64,000 bases of DNA from Ignelater luminosus (taxonomy: Eukaryota; Arthropoda; Insecta; Coleoptera; Elateridae), in NCBI GenBank assembly GCA_011009095.1, contig VTPC01091267.1:54347-118346 (forward strand), written 5' to 3'. Shown here in pieces: positions 49,040 through 58,490 of the stretch. Numbering within the stretch: the first letter of the stretch is position 1; every line of letters starts with the position of its first letter. Made by a program: the position numbers and the translations under genes. The notes under the pieces were generated by a model. That model searched no databases and had not been told where the DNA came from. It saw only the letters and a program-made list of their open reading frames with translations.

Positions 49040-49371
49040 CACTGTTGCCAATTAATGGATATTCCATATTTCGGGAAATTAGTTTGTCCATGAGAAATTT
49101 GGCGAAATTTTCTTGGGTGGAAGAAATATTCGGGAAAATCTAATTTAATCGTAATTTTCCCATTTTCCCACTTTCCCGTGATATGTCTAACGATATACTG
49201 TGAGATGCAGAATTATTTATTTGTATGTATCCAGAAGCTTTTTTTTCTAACTGATACGCAATAAAGATACTGATAAAAAGAGCAGCATTTTTGATTTTAA
49301 TGCGATGGGAAATGTTAAGAATTTTTATTTGCAATAATGGAAGATTTACAGCTTTTGTATTGCCAACACTG
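49040..49371. mobile_element. Candidate hAT-like MITE
   Basis: The left end CACTGTTGCCAAT and the complement of the right end CAGTGTTGGCAAT form imperfect inverted termini of the CAGTGTTG type seen in many hAT elements. The adjacent 8-bp segments, ATTGAGAG and GCTGAAAG, agree at five positions, which would be a decayed 8-bp target duplication. The 332-bp interior has no coding capacity but repeats TTCCC/GGGAA motifs. Tentative. Confidence 0.35.
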
Positions 49372-49721
49372 GCTGAAAGAATACAAAGTGTTTTTTATTT
49401 TTTTTTGTGTGTAGTAATTAATCTTGATTGGTAATTATCTTAAAATATTTTTAGCTGCAATTATCGGCAACGTTTGACAAATTATCTTTTTTTCTAGACA
49501 TACATATGACTGCAAAGAGGTGATAAAGATGAGAGATATTCTCTGTGATTTTTGATCATGTAGCAAACACCGTTGGAAAGAACATAAATTCATCAAATGA
49601 AAGGAAAATAAAAAATAAATTTCCACCTTTCTGTCGCAATTTCGACGCAAGATAAAAAGCTTCCCGGACCACAAGGAACTCCATTTTGTTACTAAATTCC
49701 AGCAACAATTTAAAAAGAATT

Positions 49722-49930
49722 TCAAATTTTGACGGCCATTTTGACCATGTTCCCGAGGTGATCAAAAGCTATCTTTTATTTTTTTATGTAGATTACAATT
49801 CTAAAGTGAAAAACGATTTTTGGAAATTTTTCAAGTTTTGGCGCTTATTTTGATCATGTTCCCGAAGAGTTATCAAAAAGCGAAGACACCACGCCAACTT
49901 TAGTTTTTGATGTAAAATCCAAATCTGAAG
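49722..49930. repeat. Diverged tandem repeat, about 109-bp period
   Basis: TTTTGACCATGTTCCCGAGG (about 49739) and TTTTGATCATGTTCCCGAAG (about 49848) start two diverged units. Each unit continues with ATCAAAA and later AAGTGAAAA or AAGTCAAAA. A weaker third start, TTTTTGATCATGT, lies near 49547. The family is unknown. Confidence 0.4.
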
Positions 49931-50246
49931 TCAAAATTTCAAAATTAAAAAAAATCTGGACAGACTTTGCAAATTCAGTAACGACTCCTATCGAAGTTCG
50001 TTGAAAATTCTGCTTGGCTGAAAGGATATTTCAATGTTGTGACAAATAACCTATGCCATCAACATCTTCTGGCTGCATACTAACAAGGAAAACATGATCT
50101 GGCGGCGGTTTTAAAGGAAGAAGACAAAGATCAATTTTGACCAGCTCAATGGAAAAAATACTTTTTCACGCTCACACAGCCGAAGAAGCATTTGCTGTGA
50201 GTACATGCTGTCAGAACCGCAACTTTGTGTATGTATATGTTACGCC

Positions 50247-50400
50247 GAATTTACGGAAATGGCTAATACACGTATTGCGCAATATTTGGCCTAGTTCATG
50301 AAATCGGTAATGTCCTTGCTTATTCCGTGAAAATATACAAAATATTGCTTATTACATGAATTCGGCAAGTAATTCTTTGCTTTTTACGCGTATTGAGCAT
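50247..50400. repeat. Left subterminal array of ~20-bp quasi-palindromes
   Basis: Successive units include GCCGAATTTACGGAAATGGC, GCTAATACACGTATTGC, CTAGTTCATGAAATCGG, GCTTATTCCGTGAAAATA, GCTTATTACATGAATTCGGC and GCTTTTTACGCGTATTGAGC. Each is close to GCnnATTnCrTGAATnnGC and nearly self-complementary. They probably serve as repeated binding sites for the element's integrase, by analogy with other transposons; that function is inferred. Confidence 0.6.
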
Positions 50401-51641
50401 AACCCAGAATTAAAGATTATGTTTGTTTTTTAGTCATGTTTTAATGCGCTGAGGTAAACGTTGACAGGGTGTTTTTGTTCTGTTTTGTTTTAAAAAATAT
50501 ATAATATGGCTGAAATTGCAATAATAGATAATAAGAAAACTCTGTTATGGACTAAAGGTGATGAAAATGAAGTAATGCAGATTTTAAAGGCAATACATGA
50601 GAAACAATCCAATCGTCAATTTTATCACATTAAAAGTTCGTTTAATTTAACAAAGCTAGGAGGAGTAACAAAAGTATGCCATATTAAAGATAACAGGATT
50701 ATGACAACGAAGAATCACGCAATTAACGTTATTCGTGATTTGCACGTAGCTTGTGGTCATAAGGGAGAAAAAGAAGACGTATAAAAAAGTGGCAGAACAT
50801 TATGCAAATATTCCGTTGTCTATGATTAAAAGGTATATAGAGCAGTGCGAACGTTGTGCAGAGAAAAGTAAGAAAATTACACAAGCTGGTATTGCAGTTC
50901 GTCCAATAATTAGCCAGGATTTGAACCAAAGAGCACAGAAGGATTTAATCGCTTTCCAAAGTTTACCTGACGGTCCATACAGGTATATACTGCATTGTAA
51001 GAACATTTAACGAAATTCAGTTTATTGCGACCTTTGACTTCTAAGCGAGCAGATGAAGTGGCAGAAGAGTTATTCAACATCTTTTCTGATTTTGAGGCAC
51101 CTCATGTATTACAATCTGATAATGGCAGAGAATTTATTGCAAATATCATAAAAGAATTAGCAGTTCTTTGGCAAGACTTGGTTCTTGTAAATGGCAGACC
51201 TAGACATCCTCAAAGCTAAGGAAAGAAGTAATGCCAGTGTAAAAGATTCATTAATTGCATGAATGCGTGATAACAAGACTTCATCGTAGTCTACAGGCTT
51301 AAAATATGTTCAGTAGGCAATAAACACGAGCTATCACGAAGCCATTAAAATGCAGCCTTATAAATCTATGTTTGGGCAAATTCCAAAGCATGGATTACGC
51401 TCTAAAGTGACAGAAGAGTTTTTGAGAGCGATCTCTAATGGAATATTAGAGGAAGACATGGAAAGATTACTGCAGACAGATAATATTGCAGACGAATCCT
51501 TAGTTGGTGACGCATCATACAATTTTGAATCTCTTATAGAGCAAGCAGAAATAATAATAGCTGAAGATGTTCATGAAAATCCTAATTCATGTTTAGATTC
51601 TCTACCACAAACACTTATGGTAGATGAAAGCGTGTTAGAAA

Positions 51642-51704
51642 GTAATAAATAAATTTTGTTATTTTCTTTGCGCTAGTTATTTATTTGCGTTTTATTTATT
51701 ATAG
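51642..51704 (+). other. Predicted 63-nt intron in Ginger-like gene
   Basis: GTAATA donor and TTATAG acceptor. Removing it joins GAA-A to GC-GTT and continues the protein as ESVSELGKND, past the TAA otherwise met at 51650. It is pyrimidine-rich before the acceptor. Confidence 0.5.
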
Positions 51705-51964
51705 GCGTTAGTGAGCTAGGTAAAAACGATTTATCTGGTTATAAACATATTGATCAAGAAAATGTACCTGTTGATAATGCAGAACATCCAGATAAAGATG
51801 ATCTAGCTGATCATATTGGCACAAAAGTGAACACGAGAAGGATTATCCGGCTCTAAAGCTAAGAAAAACCGCTCATCTTAATATATTAAGACAAGCAAAT
51901 AAAATGATGGAAAGGACCAATAAAACATTGGGATCATTAGCGATTGGTGATAATGTATTAATAG

Positions 51965-52015
51965 GTAAGGGATAATCTTTGGTATTTTTTCTTCTTCATT
52001 ATTCTTTAACTATAG
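51965..52015 (+). other. Predicted 51-nt intron in Ginger-like gene
   Basis: GTAAGG donor, a T-rich tract and a CTATAG acceptor. Removing it joins DNVLIG to ISEFDRGRGD in frame, which restores the VG.. .V..P..DRGRG-like block of related proteins. Unspliced, the frame stops within the segment. Confidence 0.65.
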
Positions 52016-52577
52016 GCATAAGCGAGTTCGATAGGGGAAGAGGAGATCCACCAAACCTTATTGGAGTAATTCTAGAAGAAAATGAAGGTAAATTTAAAGT
52101 AGGAACCAAGCATGGGATTATTAGTACGTGAATGGAGAGAAATTGTTTACAATCGACTAGATTCAACAAAATATAATTCGGTGACGTGCCTAACATTGAA
52201 TCCAACATAAGAACTTTCGTTCGAATGGATTCTGTAGGTATCGGACAAGGCTATCAAAGATGCAATTGTACCAGAAATGCAATACAAAAAAATGCAAATG
52301 TGTTAAAAATAAATATTTGTGCAATTCAGCATGTCATGCTGGTAAATCATGCAATAATCACGAATAAATCAAATATATCTAGTTATAACGTTACACATTT
52401 ATTTATTTCCATTTTGAAGTTTATGTTTTTTTCAGGTTTCATGTTATCTTTTTAAGTCTGTAATCTTTATAAACTTTATGTACTTTGTTTTTAGAGTTTA
52501 TATATCTTTTTTTTAGATCCTAATAAATCTTCGTCTATAGCTCTTTTATTTTTTGGTACATATCAAATCATTAAATT

Positions 52578-52710
52578 GCGTATTTCATGAAATATGCAGC
52601 TATATCTATTAAATTTGCTTAATTCACGTAATCTTCAAACACGGTGCTTATTTCGTGAAATAGGCAAAAATTTGCCGTTTACATGCATTAAGCATTTCCG
52701 TAAATTCGGC
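52578..52710. repeat. Right subterminal array of ~20-bp quasi-palindromes
   Basis: Units include GCGTATTTCATGAAATATGC, GCTTAATTCACGTAAT, GCTTATTTCGTGAAATAGGC, GCCGTTTACATGCATTAAGC and CATTTCCGTAAATTCGGCG. They follow the same consensus as the left array and run up to the right terminus. Confidence 0.6.
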
Positions 52711-52720
52711 GAAACATATA

Positions 52721-55700
52721 TAAATAGAACTCTGTTAATTTTGTTTATTATTGACATTTTTTGCATTAAATGTTATGTTATTAATCATTATATTCATTTC
52801 TTAGGAAACAATAGTGCGTCATGATGAGATTTGAACATTGCATTGCGAATGTTGCTTTGTAAGAATAATATTATAGTCTTTTTGGCGTTATATGTTTCTG
52901 AGTTGAACATGAACAAATATTTGAAATAAGGTTTCTTTGCAGCATAGAGAAAGTTAAAAATAAAATTTAAAAATATTAATTAAGTAGTCTTTGTATTGTT
53001 TTACCTACAAAACACCATGCAAAATCTAACGATCTGTATTCTAAAGTAATTTCTTCATCAGTTACTTTTTAGTGCTTTTTATCAATCGAAAAAGAGAAGT
53101 GATATTCATAAACAAAGAGTAAAAAATATATTTACCATTTAACAAATTTTATAATGTCCTACATTATATGTTTTTTGACCTGAACATAGTTTGAATGTTA
53201 AACTTTTGAAAATTGGCTTATTTATGAGCAATTTTAAAAAAGCTGTGCTTGCAATATTTTAATTGGAATGGAATTCTATTTAATAGTACTAAAATACTCT
53301 GGCTTTAAATTAAATAACAAAAATGCATTGTATTTATTGTAAATAATTGTGCAAAATAACACATTTGTATTTATCAACTTGTTTTACTGCAACACAAAGA
53401 ATCTTTTAAAGCACATTTATTTGACAGAAATTTTAGTAAAAAGTTTTTAATTTCATGTTTAGATTAATGTGAATGTCTAGTTTTCCAGGGTTATCTTTTA
53501 ATTTATACAAAAACCCCGTTAACAACGAAATACAATTAAAATAGTTAATTTTCCACCAATATGTTCCGCTTTCGCATTAGCCAAAGTTTCCCCTTTTCCG
53601 TTTAGAATAATACATGTGGGTCCGCAGAATCACTTTCAGTGAAGTCAGCTTTATATGCTAAAGGGTGAACGTGGTTCTCTTTCTGCCTGATGTATGGATA
53701 TTTCAATATGAAATACTTGACTAAAACGAATTTAAGAATTTTCTGGTTAGATCGCCAGTGGACGTTCATAAATTCAACACTGCTCTACTTTCCACCGGCG
53801 AGTACATGATTTATTGTAACCGCGAAATAAAGCAAATCCTGATATAAGCCCTCCAGGCTTAAAACCTACGACGATTTTCATTGTTCGTCCATTGCTTTTA
53901 CTTCAGTTTGGTTGTACGAGAGTATTTTTCATTTTGAATCCCGGATTTTGGGTATTCTTTCATAAATTATTATTCAAGAGCAACTGTGCTTGATGCGTGA
54001 TGTTGCCTATTTTATTTGAGCCGACTTTGCATTTTATTGTTCAGAATATAAAATTAAGTTTTTATTGTTATTATCATTCTCATATTCTTTCTTAATTCAC
54101 CTAACGTTCAGCTTTCACGGATTTCCCTTTCTTCCTTTTCCTAAATAATGAAACATTAAACTGTAAAACTGATTCTGCAGGAACTAATTTACAAGCGAAT
54201 TTCAGGAAGCCGATTTACCTAAGTTAATTAAAGTTTAATAAAGCTAATTTGAGATAACAAAAAGGTCTTTTGCCGATTTTTGTAATAGGTTGAGTCTAGA
54301 TATATCAGACTGAGTGGAAATTACCTATTTGTAAATAAAAGTATAAGATCCAAAACTACTTTAAAAGCTCATTTTCGTGGAAAAGGATTTCCGCCTAATG
54401 AAGATGTTAGGATTCGTTATAGGACTGTTTAACGTTGAAGCAATCAGAACCAAGTCATACCTACTCCGAAAGGAAATTAGATTTTAACTTCACTGCTACA
54501 ATTATCCACGTCCTTTCACTTCCTCACGATTATGTCGTGTTCTTTGCCAGATTACTACTTCTTGTACAGAACTGCGACTTGACAAATTAAGATTCCCCAG
54601 AGTTTCCACTTCTTTGTTACTGCAACGGTTCAAAAGCCTGAGTGTAACACGTCTCCATCATAAAATAAACCTAATTTCATATATTTATCTTTAACGATAA
54701 GAGTTAAAGTTTACTATAAAGTAGATAAACCAGTGTACCTTTCGATACAAATAACTAAATCGCAGTATTTTTCAACCTTTTAAATATATCGACGCTTTTC
54801 TTGTTACCTCACAGTTTAATTTATTTAGCTAGATTTTTCCTCAAAGCATGAATTTCCCTGCCAAATAAGGTTTAAGCAGTTGAGAATAATACAATTCCAC
54901 TTTAATTATTATTTCAAAATCTCTTTTGGGAAAACCTCAGACGTTCTTAAATGAAATGAGGTTCTTTCGCAGCCTTCATTCGCGTCGGTCATAGGGGCAA
55001 CATTATATCTGCTAGCTTCGGGCAACAGAGTCGTTAGAAGTGACACTGAGAAAAAGTGAATATATATTATATGGAAATAGTAAGTATACGAAACGCAACT
55101 TAAATTTTATGCAAAGGAAATTGAAGCTGAAGCTTAGGCGAATTTAATTTTACTTTCTTTGCAAATAACCTACGCGTTGCACGTTTTTCGACAACTTACA
55201 ATATTTATAAAAGTATTTCAACAAAACTCGCTCTTAACGCTCGCTGAACAACTTTATGCTTTTTAGGGTACCGATAAATTCAATACATTTGCATGCATAA
55301 AAGCGTTAGCACGTTATTAAAGCTTGCATATAAAGCGTCTCACATTGCTTAGCATTCCGGCAATAACTCCCAGCCGATTGAATTCGGTTACCCTATATAT
55401 TACTTCTTGCGAGCGGTAATAGCTTTAGTCCAAGCAGTAATGGCTTTGCTCCTAGTTGACCGGACTTCACAAAGCTAATAGGATTACTGCCGGTTAATGG
55501 CTCGGGGGCAACGAATGCAGAAAGAGTCAGCTATCAGCAATCAAATTATCAAAGATTGATGCTGATGTGTTAAGTAACCAACTCTGTTAGTAGAGGTTTA
55601 TTAAGAACTGATTTTCGCAATACTCGAGAATAAAAAGGTTTAGTTGTTATTTTACACCATGAATGAATTTGGTTTAGTATCAGAAAGCACTAAACAAATT

Positions 55701-56437
55701 GAAGAAGATACCAGAGAATCAATAGCGGACACACAAAAGAAAAAGATAACAAATTGGATTTCCTTTGGGTATCTAAGAATAGAGGGTACTATGCGGGTAT
55801 AGTGTGGAAACGAATGTAAACAGTACAAGTAATTTAAAGGACGACGCTACGTAATTAAATCAAAAGGGACAAAGATACTAAAACACAGTAAGACTTAAAT
55901 TAGTCAACGAAGGAAAAGGGCGATTTAAGTGATAAAAGGGGTTTATAGAATTTTATAGACTCAAAACAGTAAGCATTTAAGGAAGTTGTGGTAGAGACAG
56001 AACAAAACCCAGAGCTTAAAACACATTTTTACGTACTGTACTGAAGAATTTAGGTAATTTTATTTCTTCCGTGTTTTTTATATACTTACGTATTATTTGG
56101 TAGGTATTTATCTATTTATGCATCGGTAAGTATTGAGATATTTTATAAACAAATATATTCACAAATTAAAATAAAATTAAAGTATTTTTGAAAATAATTA
56201 TTATATTATTATAGTGTTAATAGTAGTATTAATATATGTATCAATATACGGAGTGTATCGACCCAAAACATTAAGAAAGTTTTGATAAACACGTTTCTGG
56301 AAATGCTCTCTGAAAAGGTTACAGAGATTTTGACATAAGAATTAAAACACTATTAGAAACAAAAATATGTTTATCGACACAGAGGTTATTGCACCAAAAG
56401 TCTAGGTCGTAGCTCATGGTTCATGCATGCTCTAGCC
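52721..56437. other. AT-rich intergenic DNA, no recognised gene
   Basis: No coding domain seen. Around 55415-55490 a motif GTAATrGCTTT occurs twice directly (55415 and 55436) and once inverted (55470-55490), in a stretch less AT-rich than its surroundings. This could be regulatory or simply a small fold-back. Confidence 0.45.
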
Positions 56438-56441
56438 AATT

Positions 56442-58486
56442 TGTAATGTTATTTTAAAGAATTAATATTTTTGTGGTCTCAACACCTAGACTCCAGTAGA
56501 CGTGTCTTTCGTTGATTTCCAATATCAAATTCCCAGAATCATTAGTTGCAATATTGCAGTCACACAGTCTCGGGGAAGTCAAATTTAAACTAGCGAATCT
56601 ACAAGTAAAATTTTCCATTGTCGCATAAAGAGTATTAATGTCTTAATCTGTTAGGGTGTATATTCGACTTTTTAACCCCACTTCCGTAAGTACGAACTGC
56701 GTAACAAAAAAACGCAGAGGTTAGGCATTACGTGGATAGCTGTTGACTTGAACCAACGTGTGGTAATTTTCGACGTTTACCTCTACATCCCCTAATTGGA
56801 TTCAAACCAAATTAAGTGAAGCGACCCTCTTAGAAAAAAAAGAGATCGGACTGGAGAAATCGTAATTTCTTCGTGTCAGAGATGCGCAATAGTCGCGGAA
56901 GAAAGTGGTTTGTTTGCCAACAGCAAGGCTTATAAATTTCGTTATCGTGGGGAATGTATTACCCAAATATAATTACGCTGGTGTCTTCCAGGAAGCAGAA
57001 ATTGTAGAGGGTAGGAACGCAACCATTTTGGCGCCGTTGGTGTAGCATCTGTGTGTATACTACATTTTGGAAGCTCCGCAAAATTTTAATAGTGCTTGAG
57101 ACTCAGTGATTTTCGTTTATAAAATTGTGTGTAAACGCCTGGATTTTGTTCTTATGTTTTTTTGCGATTAACGTAAAATAAGTGGTCGTTCTTCGAAATT
57201 AAAGTTTTCTCAATTATTTGATCTAGCCGCCTTTCGTCGGAAAACAGAGGTCTGCACATACCTTCTGGAAGAAAGAATTCCTGTATGAGTAAGAAAGAAA
57301 AACTGCTATATTTTATTATATGAATTTTAATGTTTAAAGACTAGGAGAACGTCGAACTTTGTGAAATATTTTATACGAAAACTTTGCTTAGACAGAATCA
57401 GTTTCGTATTGTTTTATTGAATCATAATTTTTACAAGTAACTTTTTAACTAATTTGTAACAGGAACGTTCCCAGGTAATTTTAGCTGGTGTTTGATAAAT
57501 TGTTGCAACAAAATTACTAATTTAGCAATCATTTCTATGTTCCTAAATGTAAAGTTCAGTTGCCAATATTTAACAATTTATGGTCAAGTTTACCTTAGTC
57601 GGGTTAATTAATATTTGAATTTTGATTTTTTGTTTTCTATTTTAAAATTTTAACGTAACAGAATCATTTCGCTTTGTTTATTGTAATAATTTGTTTTTCT
57701 TATAGTTTGTTTCTGTTTTTTTATTCTTTTATCGACTCTGTTCTCCAAGCAGAAATTAATTTATGCCTCTTATTGATATTCTTTTGTAGTGTTATTTTGT
57801 TATTGTTTTTGTATTTTTGTTTTTGTGTGTTTGACTCATTTTTTTTATTATCATTATTGTTTTAATAAATGTAAGAAAGGTCGACTTCTTGTATTTTTGT
57901 TTTTGTAAGTAGATCTCTGGTCCAGGCGAAGCAGCTTAATTTCATTATTTTGTTCTTTTGGCTATCAAAAAGCATCAAATATTAATTAACCCGACTAAGG
58001 TAAACTTGACCATAAATTGTTAAATATTGGCAACTGAACTTTACATTTAAGAACAAAGAAATGATTGCTAAGTCTTCAGAGGACTTTCTTAGCAAAATTA
58101 AGTAAGACAAATCAAGTGCTTATACAGTGTTTATTTTGTGTATTGAGTCTCATTGGTGAAACGTCAGAGCGAGTTTTAATAGAGCTTCCACGAGGTAAGT
58201 TACACACAGGGTGAGGTTTCATAAGAGGCCTATATACAGGGTGTCGGATTCACGAGTAGTCGCGTGACCGACCATCAGAACCCTTCGATCTACGACTGCT
58301 GGCGCCCTCTTTTACGACCATCTATTAGTTTAATAAGAGTTTTGGAAAACGGTGAGCTTCTCTTTGTGAGAGATTAGCCAATTTCATTTGAGAATCCACC
58401 CCATCTGCGGCATGAGCTACGGGATTTAACATCTACCATTGGTCTGGACGGCACTTGTGCATACCTTTGAGCACTGGCCCGTTACA
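56442..58486 (+). mobile_element. 2 kb LTR-like element, copy C (probable solo LTR)
   Basis: Begins TGTAATG and ends CGTTACA, flanked by AATT on both sides (56438-56441 and 58487-58490). It is homologous to copies A and B and in the same orientation as B. A TATATA box lies at 58231-58236. The 3' 300 bp is nearly identical in all three copies, while the 5' half of C is more diverged. A 95-bp inverted duplication (57522-57616 and 57977-58071) has replaced part of the sequence found in A and B. No retrotransposon genes adjoin it. Confidence 0.75.
57522..58071. repeat. 95-bp inverted duplication inside copy C
   Basis: The arm 57522-57616 and the reverse complement of 57977-58071 differ at only two of 95 positions. 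The left arm corresponds to sequence also found, in diverged form, in copy A, so it is the original. The right arm stands where A and B have unrelated sequence beginning CGGTGGTGCTTA, so it is the new copy. Confidence 0.85.
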
Positions 58487-58490
58487 AATT

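Larger units (their letters stand above)
50506..52367 (+). pseudogene. Ginger-like integrase/transposase, frameshifted, intron-containing
   Basis: The frame starts at 50506 (MAEIAIIDNKKTLL). An HHCC zinc-binding domain spans 50735-50860 (LHVACGH ... CERCAEK), interrupted by a one-base frameshift near 50775. The DDE integrase core follows. The first aspartate is in QKDLI, where the family usually has QVDLID. After a frameshift near 51000 come FSLLRPLTSKRADEVAEEL and the second aspartate in LQSDNGREF. After a small deletion near 51218, which removes part of the usual QSQGSVERAN box, comes the glutamate in ERSNASVKDSL. Three stops follow where tryptophans are expected. Later parts are PYKSMFG, an acidic linker, FDRGRGDPPNLIGVIL and a cysteine-rich tail. 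Two short introns split the 3' half. It is related to KRBA2/ZBED9-type integrase proteins and is non-functional as it stands. Confidence 0.8.
50238..52716 (+). mobile_element. Ginger2/TDD-like DNA transposon (gypsy-integrase-like)
   Basis: The left end starts TGTTACGCCGAATTTACGG and the complement of the right end starts TGTTTCGCCGAATTTACGG. The first 24 positions differ at one base, and weaker pairing runs on for at least 70 bp. TATA flanks both ends (50234-50237 and 52717-52720) as a 4-bp target duplication. The 2479-bp element encodes a zinc-binding integrase of the type shared by gypsy retrotransposons and Ginger DNA transposons. There is no reverse transcriptase, protease or gag. This combination (cut-and-paste ends with a retroviral-type integrase) is what defines Ginger elements. 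The coding region is broken in several places. Confidence 0.8.
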
